Positions 56,568-64,000 of a stretch of DNA of 64,000 nucleotides are shown piece after piece. The stretch is from Vallitalea guaymasensis. Its GTDB lineage: Bacteria; Bacillota; Clostridia; Lachnospirales; Vallitaleaceae. The stretch covers positions 1,116,001 to 1,180,000 of the forward strand of contig NZ_CP058561.1 in assembly GCF_018141425.1 (NCBI RefSeq). The letters are read 5' to 3'. The notes under the pieces were generated by a model. It did no database searches, was not told where the DNA came from, and saw nothing but the letters and a program-made list of their open reading frames with translations. The position numbers were made by a program, and so were the translations under genes. Numbering within the stretch: position 1 is the stretch's first letter; the number at the start of each line of letters is the position of its first letter.

Positions 56568-57716
56568 TTATATAAGTACCTCATTAATAATCTTAGTTAT
56601 AGCCTTTTCATTAGTAGTATCATTATTCCTAACATCAATCAATATTTTGGTTATAAGCTGTATCTCATTATTATATTGTTCCAAAGTATTCTTTAGCGTT
56701 TTTTTATCCTGCTTAATGTTTTCCATACCCGTGTATCTATTATCTTTATTTAAATATATATCAATGTTATCCAAGATATAATTAATTGATTGGATATCAT
56801 GTTTTTTAAGTACTCTTTCAATATCATCTTCCAAAATGATTATATTACCTGATATTTTATGTATATTACTTTTATCTTTTTTGTTTTGCTGGAATTGTTT
56901 CCATCTATCTTCTAGCATCTCACCGCTCTTAACCTTGTATTTATTATATTCATAAGCAAGGAACTGTTCATTGTTTACATATTTAAGTTTGACTTTATTC
57001 AGAAGCTCAACAGCCCTCTGCATCAAAATATTGTTTTTCTTGATTTCATGTATGACGTATCTCCTGAAGATATATATCCACAAACTAAAAAACCCTATCA
57101 CTACAATCATAATTATTGAAGGAATAAAAATGTCAACATCATTATTAGTATAGACAACACTTAATATCAATGCTGAAAAAGCAAAAATGGTTAATAACCC
57201 AATCATCAAGATCTTAACGAATTTTTGTGCCTTGATTAACCTTTCTTTACCATATAGCAAATCACCTTTTTCTCCCTCTATGTATGTAATATCATTTTTA
57301 ACATCTCGTTGTCGTTGCTCAACACTTTTTAGATTCTTAATTACATCCTCAATATTTTCTTCATAATCCTGAAGATAATCGAATTGTTGTCCTGCTCCCT
57401 TTATTCTATCCACATATTCTACTTTATCATTTTTAATAGCAATATAATTATTAGCACAATTTTCGAATTCTGCCAATTGCTTTTTATTCATTTTTTCTAT
57501 CTGCTGAATACTGGTATGAATCTTATTCAATCTATCATATTCTGCTATTACCTGTTCTTTATCCTTATAAGTATTTTTCAGTTTGCTGCACAATTTACTT
57601 GTGTTTTCTACATCATTATAAATATTATTGATATCGACTCCAAGATAATTTTTTTCATCAATATCAGCAATAACTTTTTTGGTAAATATGTTCTTTAAGT
57701 TTGCTATCAGTCCCAT
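56568..57716 (-). CDS. Coiled-coil membrane protein of unknown function
   Basis: A 382-residue protein not recognised. Residues 30-160 are helical and charged (probable coiled coil), two adjacent membrane segments lie near 168-187 and 195-215, and residues 220-382 are again helical and charged. Both ends are predicted in the cytoplasm. Codon use matches neighbours. It stands alone, divergent from the germinant-receptor operon; a spore or membrane-organising role is possible but unsupported. Confidence 0.65.
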   Translation of the reverse strand: MGLIANLKNIFTKKVIADIDEKNYLGVDINNIYNDVENTSKLCSKLKNTYKDKEQVIAEYDRLNKIHTSIQQIEKMNKKQLAEFENCANNYIAIKNDKVEYVDRIKGAGQQFDYLQDYEENIEDVIKNLKSVEQRQRDVKNDITYIEGEKGDLLYGKERLIKAQKFVKILMIGLLTIFAFSALILSVVYTNNDVDIFIPSIIMIVVIGFFSLWIYIFRRYVIHEIKKNNILMQRAVELLNKVKLKYVNNEQFLAYEYNKYKVKSGEMLEDRWKQFQQNKKDKSNIHKISGNIIILEDDIERVLKKHDIQSINYILDNIDIYLNKDNRYTGMENIKQDKKTLKNTLEQYNNEIQLITKILIDVRNNDTTNEKAITKIINEVLI

Positions 57717-57901
57717 TTAGTTACCTCTTTCATATTTTAACATCATGATTATTAGTAAATAGAATTAAAGTATATATTTATTATATTGTTCACTTAATTA
57801 AGTGTCAAGAATAGTGTCAATTTATGTTTAATATTTCATATATTGGTAATACTAATTTCAATAATCTTTACTACTATATAAAATTAATTAAAGGTGAAAT
57901 C

Positions 57902-59035
57902 ATGTACAAAAAGATAATATGTATCTTTCTTATACCCCTGCTATTATTCACAGGTTGCTGGGATTCAAAAGACATCAATAAAAAATGTGTAAATATATCT
58001 TTGGGAATAGATTATGTTGATGATAACATACAGTTTTGTGGTGAAATAGTAAAACTAACCGGATCTCCAAGAGAAGATACAGGTGAATCACAATCATCCA
58101 GCGTATACACTATATTTGCCCAAGGTAAAACATTTGAAGAAGCTAGAGTAAACTATAATTCAAATATTCCTTACCCTTCGTTTCTTGGCGCTACTAGGGT
58201 TGTACTCTTCAGTGAAGAATTTGCAAAACGTGGAATAGAATCATATCTAAATAGAGTTGATAGTTTATTTGATTATAGAAAAACGTTAAATACTGTAGTA
58301 TGCCGTGAACCAACAAAAGAATGTTTTAATATAGAAACTGATAAGGCTCTAGCAATTGGTTTATTTATAGAGAATATATTAAGGAATCTAAAAGACGAAG
58401 GAAATTCAATTTGTCTTGATGTTGGTGATTTACTTTCTGATATTGCATTTGGTTCAGTGGGTTATGTCCTTCCATATATCGGTATAGAATCTAACGATTT
58501 AAAATATTTAGGACTGGCTGTTTTCAAAGACTCTAAACTAATTGATATAATAGATGTTCATGATACTGAACCTCTTTTGTATATACTAGCTGATAATACT
58601 AAGTTAGTAGAACTAATCCCCGATCCTCTTGATAATCAAAATAAATATTCATTTAGAGTTCATATTAACAAAAGGAAAATATCAACTTCATTGAAAGATG
58701 ATATAGTAAACATAACTATCAATTTAGACCTACATGCAGAATTACGTTATCAGTATTATAAACATAATATCTCAGATGAAATGATTAAACAGTTAGAAAC
58801 CGAACTTTCTAATAAAATATCTAACGAAATTATTGATTTTGTCAAAGAAGCTCAAAAAAATTTCAAATGTGATATTTTTAATTTTGGTGAAGAATTCAAA
58901 GCTCAACATTATTATCAATATCAGGAAATAGATTGGGAACAAGCGTTTCTATCTGCAAATATCAATGCTAATGTGAAAACAACAATAGTAAACAAAAACT
59001 TAAAAAGCGATGATAATTTTAAAAATAGTAAATAA
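57902..59035 (+). CDS. Spore germinant receptor lipoprotein, GerAC/Ger(x)C family
   Basis: A 377-residue lipoprotein. The signal peptide ends LLFTGCWD, with lipidated Cys near residue 19, followed by the Ger(x)C domains. ATG 57902 is chosen because AAAGGTGAAATC precedes it and the signal peptide starts there; the longer frame adds 26 unlikely residues. It is the C subunit of a GerA-type receptor. Here C comes first (C-A-B order) whereas many operons run A-B-C. Confidence 0.92.
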   Translation: MYKKIICIFLIPLLLFTGCWDSKDINKKCVNISLGIDYVDDNIQFCGEIVKLTGSPREDTGESQSSSVYTIFAQGKTFEEARVNYNSNIPYPSFLGATRVVLFSEEFAKRGIESYLNRVDSLFDYRKTLNTVVCREPTKECFNIETDKALAIGLFIENILRNLKDEGNSICLDVGDLLSDIAFGSVGYVLPYIGIESNDLKYLGLAVFKDSKLIDIIDVHDTEPLLYILADNTKLVELIPDPLDNQNKYSFRVHINKRKISTSLKDDIVNITINLDLHAELRYQYYKHNISDEMIKQLETELSNKISNEIIDFVKEAQKNFKCDIFNFGEEFKAQHYYQYQEIDWEQAFLSANINANVKTTIVNKNLKSDDNFKNSK

Positions 59036-59047
59036 AGGGGCAGCAAG

Positions 59048-60460
59048 ATGAATATTTTTGATACTTCATGGAAAAAAAAATCTAAAGAACTTGGTATAAT
59101 TACTAGATATCTTGATGTTGGCGGTACCGAAATTATTATTTTATATATTCAACAAATAACTGATAGAAATATGCTTTCATTAAATATCATCAAACCATTA
59201 CTATTATGTCAAAAAAAAGCTATCACTACTGACAAGATTATTAATACGATTTATATTGATGATTTATATACAGATACTAAAGAAAAAGAAATCATTAACT
59301 ATGTTCTAAAAGGTAATTCAGTCATTATTATACCTACAGAAGAAAAATATATTGTTGCCAATACCTTAAAAATTGAAAAACGTCAAGTACAAGAACCAAA
59401 TATAGAAAATACTATAAAAGGTGCTAGAGATGCTTTTAATGAAAATTATAATGATAATCTATCATTAATCAGATATAGATTAAAAGACCCCAAATTACGT
59501 ATTGATGAATTAATAGTAGGAAAAAGAACACAGACTACAGTGGCTGTGATATATATTAAAGATATAGCCAATTCACACTTAGTTGGTACTATAAAAGATA
59601 AAATATCCAAGATAGATATTGACGGAATATTGGAATCCAGTTATATACAAAAATTCATATTAAATAATTCATATAATTTTTTCCCTCAATCTGGTATTGT
59701 TGAACGTTCAGATACTGCATGCGCCAATATTTTGGACGGCAAGGTAATAATTCTAGTGGAAGGTGGAAATCTGGCATTAGTTGTACCAAAGACTTTTATA
59801 GAATTTTTTGATACTGGTGATGATCATTTTGACAATACATTCATAAGTATTTTTTCAAAGTTTATTAGAATTCTATGTATAATGATTTCTTTATTCTTGA
59901 CTTCATTATATGTTGCCGTTGTAAGCTTTCATTCGGATATACTGCCACCGCAATATATAATTAGTTTAGCTACATCAAGAGCAACTGTACCTTTTAATGC
60001 TTTTCTAGAAGCATTCTTGATGGAAACAGTTGCAGAAATTCTTAGAGAAGCAAGTGTAAGACTTCCTAAACAAATAGGTCCCGCTATTGGTATAGTAGGT
60101 ACAATAGTTATTGGTCAAGCTTCTGTTTCAGCAGGTTTAGTTAGTCCTTTGCTGGTAATCATAGTATCATTATCTATTATGAGTTCTTTTGCAACTGCTG
60201 ATTATTCAATCACTAATACTATTAGGATTTTGAAATTTTTAATGATAATAGTTACTAGTGTTTTCGGATTATTTGGTTTTACTATGGGAGTAATTCTAAT
60301 AACAGTAAATCTCTGCTCCATGGATAGTTTTGGAGTATCTTATGTTGCTCCTTTATCACCATTAAATTTTAGAGCTTTAAAACATTTATTTTTAAGCGAT
60401 ATACATTTATCTAAAAAAAGACCAGAATATTTAAAAACAAAAGATGACACCCGACAATAA
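59048..60460 (+). CDS. Spore germinant receptor subunit A (GerA/GerKA family)
   Basis: A 470-residue membrane protein. A cytoplasmic N-terminal domain (about 1-270) precedes membrane segments. Family signatures include FPQSGIVERSDTACANILDGKVIILVEG-type text (RSD and the LDG region) and EILREASVRLPKQIGPAIGIVG. It forms the receptor with B and C subunits in the inner spore membrane. AAAGGGGC lies before ATG 59048. Confidence 0.94.
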   Translation: MNIFDTSWKKKSKELGIITRYLDVGGTEIIILYIQQITDRNMLSLNIIKPLLLCQKKAITTDKIINTIYIDDLYTDTKEKEIINYVLKGNSVIIIPTEEKYIVANTLKIEKRQVQEPNIENTIKGARDAFNENYNDNLSLIRYRLKDPKLRIDELIVGKRTQTTVAVIYIKDIANSHLVGTIKDKISKIDIDGILESSYIQKFILNNSYNFFPQSGIVERSDTACANILDGKVIILVEGGNLALVVPKTFIEFFDTGDDHFDNTFISIFSKFIRILCIMISLFLTSLYVAVVSFHSDILPPQYIISLATSRATVPFNAFLEAFLMETVAEILREASVRLPKQIGPAIGIVGTIVIGQASVSAGLVSPLLVIIVSLSIMSSFATADYSITNTIRILKFLMIIVTSVFGLFGFTMGVILITVNLCSMDSFGVSYVAPLSPLNFRALKHLFLSDIHLSKKRPEYLKTKDDTRQ

Positions 60461-60474
60461 CTGGAGGTATTTTT

Positions 60475-61566
60475 TTGAAAGAGCCACTTACAAACAAACA
60501 GATAATCTTTTTAATATTTTCTTATATAGTAGGATACGGAATAATATCTCTTCCTAAAAACATTGCAGAAGACATGGGTACTGGTGGATGGATATCTATA
60601 GTAATAGGTGATATTATTATTATTTTTTCAGCATTTCTATTTACTTATTTAGCAAAAACCTTTAATAATAAAACTATCTTTGAATATAGTAGAATTCTTA
60701 CTGGTACATTTATATCATACTGTATTATATTTATCATCAGTATCTATTCAATATCTACAGCTACTGTTGTAACTAAATTGACATGCGAAACAATAAAACT
60801 TTCTTTCTTAATAAACACACCTATATGGGCTTTAACTACCTTTATGCTTATTGTGTGTTTTTATACATTGCTTAATGATATCCATGTTTTAGGAAGAATA
60901 TTTGAGATATTTTGTTTAGTTTTCATTATCTTCGCCCTAATATTGGATATTGCAATCTTCTCACAGGGTGAATTAACTGACATAAAGCCTTTCTTCTTGT
61001 TAGATGTAGAAGGTTTAATAAAAACTCTTCCTAAAATAATTTTCCCTTTTGTGGGTATAGAATTATTAGCTGTAATACCAATGGATTTTAAAAAAGAAAA
61101 TAAAAAGGTTTTTAGATATATATTAGGTATTTTGGTTTTAATAGGAATAGTCTATATCATAAATGTAGAATCATCTATATCTGTTATGGGAGTTGATAGC
61201 ATTATTCACTATGAAGATGCTAGATTCGCCTCAATAAGAAGAATTGAAATTGATGCCTTGCAATTCTTAAAACGATTAGATTCCATTTTTATAGTAGCAT
61301 GGCTTTTGAGTACTTTTGGTACAATTGTTCTCTCGTTATACATGGCAGTATTTTTACTTAATAAATTATTTTCTAAAATAAATCGTAATATTATCGTGTT
61401 TATCCTTATAGCTATAGTATTCATCCTAACTTTAATACCTACAACTATGGATATGCTAAGACAAGCCCTTGATTATGTAAGTTATTTAGGTATAGGTATC
61501 TTATTGGTTATGCCGATATTACTATCTATAATAACTTTAATAAAAAAACATTTCAAGAAAATATAA
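60475..61566 (+). CDS. Spore germinant receptor subunit B (GerAB family)
   Basis: A 363-residue membrane protein with about ten segments of the endospore-germination permease family, in the APC superfamily (YIVGYGIISLPKNIAEDMG; FPFVGIELLAVIPMDF). This subunit binds the germinant. Starts at TTG 60475 with GGAGGT eight bases upstream; no better ATG is close. Confidence 0.94.
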   Translation: MKEPLTNKQIIFLIFSYIVGYGIISLPKNIAEDMGTGGWISIVIGDIIIIFSAFLFTYLAKTFNNKTIFEYSRILTGTFISYCIIFIISIYSISTATVVTKLTCETIKLSFLINTPIWALTTFMLIVCFYTLLNDIHVLGRIFEIFCLVFIIFALILDIAIFSQGELTDIKPFFLLDVEGLIKTLPKIIFPFVGIELLAVIPMDFKKENKKVFRYILGILVLIGIVYIINVESSISVMGVDSIIHYEDARFASIRRIEIDALQFLKRLDSIFIVAWLLSTFGTIVLSLYMAVFLLNKLFSKINRNIIVFILIAIVFILTLIPTTMDMLRQALDYVSYLGIGILLVMPILLSIITLIKKHFKKI

Positions 61567-61615
61567 TTCTATAATTAATTGTTATCAACAATATACTAAC
61601 TATCTTGAATTTGAC

Positions 61616-61643
61616 TTGCATTTTGAATCTTAATAGGTATAAT
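61616..61643 (+). promoter_or_regulatory. Promoter of the HisC/CobD-like gene
   Basis: TATAAT (61638-61643) with TTGCAT (61616-61621) at 16 bp spacing, about 20 bases before the GTG start. A stronger TTGACT lies five bases further up but at 21 bp spacing. Confidence 0.5.
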
Positions 61644-61667
61644 GATAGATGTAAAGGAAGTGATTAA

Positions 61668-62765
61668 GTGTCAAATAAAAAAAGTCATTTTCATGGTAGC
61701 GACCTAGAAAAAATAGAATCAGTATATAATATAAATAAATATGATATCATCAATTTTAGCGGAAATGTCAATCCACTAGGAGTTTCTAAAAATCTATTAG
61801 AACTACTATCGAAAAATGTTAATGTTATAGGAATGTACCCTGATAGGGCGTATACAAAATTAAGAAAGCAATTGGCAAAATATATAGATGTTAATTATAA
61901 AAATATAATTGTTGGTAACGGTTCAACTGAACTTATTTCCATATTCATTAATATCATCAAACCAACAAAAGCTCTTATTGTGGGTCCTACATATTCAGAA
62001 TATGAAAGAGAAATCTCAATAGGCGGTGGTTCTTCTAATTATTATCCTTTGAAAGAAGAACTGGATTTCAAGATAGATATTAAAGATTTATTATTAAATA
62101 TAACTGATGATATGGATTTACTGGTTATATGTAATCCTAATAACCCTACATCAACATCAATTTATTCTGAAGACATAAAATGCATATTAGAATATTGCCA
62201 TGAAAAAAATATATATGTTATGGTAGATGAAACATATATTGAATTTACAAAGGAAATGGATAAAATAACTTCTGTTGGACTTACAAATTCATATGATAAT
62301 TTGTTTATAACTAGAGGAGTTTCAAAATTCTATGCTTCACCTGGCTTAAGATTAGGATACGGTATCTGTGGTAATAAAACAATTATGGAGAAGATCAATA
62401 ATCTAAAAAATCCTTGGACAATCAACTCTTTAGCAAGTTTTGCTGGTGAGGTTATGTTTGAAGATGAAGAATATATCAAAATGACAAAAGATTTCATTGA
62501 ACAAGAACGTAATAGAATATACAAGGAATTGGATAGCTGGAAAGATATTAAAGTATATCCACCAACAGCTAATTTTATTTTAATCAAGATATTAAGAAAC
62601 GATATAGATTCACATCAATTATTTGAAACATTGATACAGAAAAAAATTATGATTAGAGATGCTTCTACATTCCCATTTCTTAATTCACAATTTTTCCGCT
62701 TTTGTTTTATGAATAAAGAACAAAATGATTTCATATTAGATGAATTATCTAAAATATTCAATTAG
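61668..62765 (+). CDS. PLP-dependent aminotransferase, HisC/CobD-like
   Basis: A 365-residue class I/II fold. NFSGNVNPLGVS and the HGSDLEKI opening resemble threonine-phosphate decarboxylase CobD; ICNPNNPTS, MVDETYIEF and the PLP lysine in RGVSKFYASPGLRLGYG are common to CobD and histidinol-phosphate aminotransferase. CobD would make the aminopropanol-phosphate arm of cobalamin, consistent with a corrinoid-using organism, but no other cob genes lie near. Starts at GTG 61668 with AAGGAAGTGAT upstream. The reaction is undecided. Confidence 0.72.
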   Translation: MSNKKSHFHGSDLEKIESVYNINKYDIINFSGNVNPLGVSKNLLELLSKNVNVIGMYPDRAYTKLRKQLAKYIDVNYKNIIVGNGSTELISIFINIIKPTKALIVGPTYSEYEREISIGGGSSNYYPLKEELDFKIDIKDLLLNITDDMDLLVICNPNNPTSTSIYSEDIKCILEYCHEKNIYVMVDETYIEFTKEMDKITSVGLTNSYDNLFITRGVSKFYASPGLRLGYGICGNKTIMEKINNLKNPWTINSLASFAGEVMFEDEEYIKMTKDFIEQERNRIYKELDSWKDIKVYPPTANFILIKILRNDIDSHQLFETLIQKKIMIRDASTFPFLNSQFFRFCFMNKEQNDFILDELSKIFN

Positions 62766-62784
62766 GCAAGCATAAGGCTTGCCT
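62764..62784. terminator. Terminator between the HisC/CobD-like gene and deoC
   Basis: AGGCAAGC and GCTTGCCT form an eight-base stem around a five-base loop overlapping the stop codon of the aminotransferase gene; deoC converges from the right. Confidence 0.75.
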
Positions 62785-62805
62785 ATAATTTACTGATGGT
62801 AAGAT

Positions 62806-63456
62806 CTATTTAGAACCTTCTACAATTGCAATTCCTGCACTTGCTCCTATTCTATCAGCTCCAGCATCTATAACAGCTTTAGCTGTTTCATAATCTCTAA
62901 CGCCACCAGAAGCTTTTACTTTTGCATTTTCTTCAACTGTTTTCTTCATCAGTGAAACATCTTCTACAGTTGCTCCACCTTTACTGAATCCAGTTGATGT
63001 CTTAACAAATTCTGCTCCTGCTTTAACAGACAATTCACAAACCTTAACTTTTTCTTCATCTGTCAATAAACAAGTTTCAATAATTACCTTAACCAACGCT
63101 TTATTCTTACAAGCATCAACAACACCTTTGATATCTTCATAGACATAGTCATAATCCTTGTCCTTCAATGCACCAATATTAATAACCATATCTATTTCAT
63201 TAGCTCCATGGTCAATAGCTAATTTAGTTTCAAAAGCCTTAACTTCTGTTGGTACAGCACCAAGTGGAAATCCTACTACTGTACACACTTTTACATTAGA
63301 ACCTTGTAACTGCTCTTTCACTAATTTGGTTCTAAATGCATTTACGCATACTGAAGCAAAATTATATTCTTTTGCCTCTTCACATATTTTAATGACTTGT
63401 TCTTTTGTCGCATCTGGTTTAAGTATTGTGTGGTCTATGTAACTAGCTATATTCAT
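62806..63456 (-). CDS. deoC: Deoxyribose-phosphate aldolase
   Basis: A 216-residue class I aldolase. Schiff-base Lys152 is in [14 protein letters not shown], with Asp89 in EIDMVINIG and Lys123 in [11 protein letters not shown]. It cleaves 2-deoxyribose-5-phosphate to acetaldehyde and glyceraldehyde-3-phosphate in nucleoside salvage. AGGAGG precedes ATG 63456. Single gene here. Confidence 0.96.
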   Translation of the reverse strand: MNIASYIDHTILKPDATKEQVIKICEEAKEYNFASVCVNAFRTKLVKEQLQGSNVKVCTVVGFPLGAVPTEVKAFETKLAIDHGANEIDMVINIGALKDKDYDYVYEDIKGVVDACKNKALVKVIIETCLLTDEEKVKVCELSVKAGAEFVKTSTGFSKGGATVEDVSLMKKTVEENAKVKASGGVRDYETAKAVIDAGADRIGASAGIAIVEGSK

Positions 63457-63666
63457 ATTTGATACCTCCTATAAAAATTGTATTATTCCAAAAAAGTAAA
63501 AGTTTTAATATAATACTGAATTACTTTTTATGGATAAATCATAATTGTTATTATGTCATAAAATTCGAGTTTAATTATAGTTTACCTTTACATATAACTA
63601 TAGTCAATAAATATCTAATTTTAACTAAAATTTGTGATTATTTTAGTTAATAATTTTGGACTATGA
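63457..63666. other. AT-rich gap upstream of deoC
   Basis: Apart from the deoC ribosome-binding site no gene-like frame is convincing; a 63-codon rightward frame here has no ribosome-binding site and looks random. Confidence 0.5.
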
Positions 63667-63697
63667 TTGAATATAAAAAATTATATTTGGATATACT
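63667..63697 (+). promoter_or_regulatory. Promoter of the structured RNA
   Basis: TTGAAT (63667-63672) and TATACT (63692-63697) with 19-bp spacing. The predicted start near 63704 falls exactly at the base of the RNA closing stem. Confidence 0.5.
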
Positions 63698-63703
63698 TAT
63701 TAC

Positions 63704-63911
63704 TACAGGGATACCAAATAACGATTCATTGTATGGAAGCTTTTTTATGGATAATAAATTAGCCTTTATATAAGGATCAAACAACCTTATTCTGGTCTTT
63801 ATATAAAGGCTAGCTTATAGATTGGTTGTAACAGGTTACTTAGTATCCCTGTTTACAATATGTTCTCCCCCACATAAGAATACTACGCAAGTAGTATTCT
63901 CTTTTTTTATT
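63704..63911 (+). ncRNA. Structured non-coding RNA with own terminator (6S-like or regulatory sRNA)
   Basis: A 10-bp perfect closing stem (63705-63714 with 63843-63852) encloses a second perfect 14-bp stem (63760-63773 with 63799-63812) with large internal bulges. A single-stranded UCUCCCCC (63864-63871) follows, then an intrinsic terminator of 10-base arms (63877-63886 and 63891-63900) and a seven-T run. No reading frame is present. The long bulged rod resembles 6S RNA, while the C-rich linker resembles seeds of Firmicutes sRNAs that block Shine-Dalgarno sites. A riboswitch for a gene beyond the window is less likely since only 90 bases remain. Confidence 0.6.
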
Positions 63912-64000
63912 ATCATAACTAAAAATATTAGATTTATTTTTTATCAATAATACTTGTCTTCTCATATACTGAAAGTAAGTAAAATCATGCCCAAAATAGT

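Noticed and set aside
63459-63650. A 63-codon rightward frame upstream of deoC
   Set aside because: No ribosome-binding site, odd composition, and it starts inside the deoC initiation region.
1-64000. CRISPR arrays, rRNA, tRNA genes, prophage or intact insertion sequences
   Set aside because: No spaced direct-repeat arrays, rRNA segments, tRNA-like cloverleafs or transposase/integrase frames were seen on either strand.

Overview
The window is AT-rich DNA from an endospore-forming, probably anaerobic member of the Bacillota, class Clostridia. It carries spoIIAA-spoIIAB-sigF, a spoVA operon, yunB and a GerA-type germinant receptor. It also has a DapL route to diaminopimelate, a valine T-box leader and corrinoid methyltransferase genes. 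Gene content fits the Lachnospirales (for example a Vallitalea-like organism), but the genus is a guess.

Bases 1-13,300 hold a myo-inositol catabolic divergon. Leftward run a ribose-type sugar ABC transporter, iolC, iolJ and a CoA-transferase subunit cut by the window edge. Rightward run iolD, iolE, iolB, an IolI/IolH-type TIM-barrel gene, a Gfo/Idh/MocA dehydrogenase and a DeoR-type regulator. Both divergent promoters and the regulator promoter carry a TAATCA-centred motif at the start site that resembles the Bacillus subtilis IolR operator. No iolA is visible; the CoA-transferase suggests a malonic-semialdehyde/3-hydroxypropionate outlet.

Bases 13,300-23,200 hold pepV and a leftward mannoside locus: a YesN/YesM-type two-component system, a CUT1 ABC transporter (binding protein and two permeases) and a GH2 beta-mannosidase. 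Bases 23,470-31,100 are a rightward corrinoid C1 locus: a PocR/AraC regulator, two corrinoid proteins, a uroporphyrinogen-decarboxylase-family protein fused to a thioredoxin-like domain, a corrinoid activator with an added MetH-activation-like domain, and a CobW-type GTPase. No MttB- or MtaB-like substrate methyltransferase is present.

Bases 31,100-33,600 hold three paralogous secreted proteins made only of CBM21-like domains, a recent tandem family. Next come dapF-dapL, a peroxiredoxin, yunB, two tandem class A penicillin-binding proteins, the spoVA operon with an extra 47-residue membrane ORF at its head, the spoIIA operon with a near-ideal SigH promoter, a zinc-ribbon/TPR protein, a 48-residue ORF and folC.

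Bases 51,700-57,700 hold palindromic elements, including a 193-bp element with perfect 27-bp terminal inverted repeats whose arm recurs at 43.5 kb. They also hold an XRE regulator/membrane protein pair, valS, a valine T-box that precedes a small membrane protein before valS, and a coiled-coil membrane protein of unknown function. Bases 57,900-64,000 hold a GerA-type receptor operon, a HisC/CobD-like PLP enzyme, deoC, and an apparently free-standing structured RNA gene with its own promoter and terminator.
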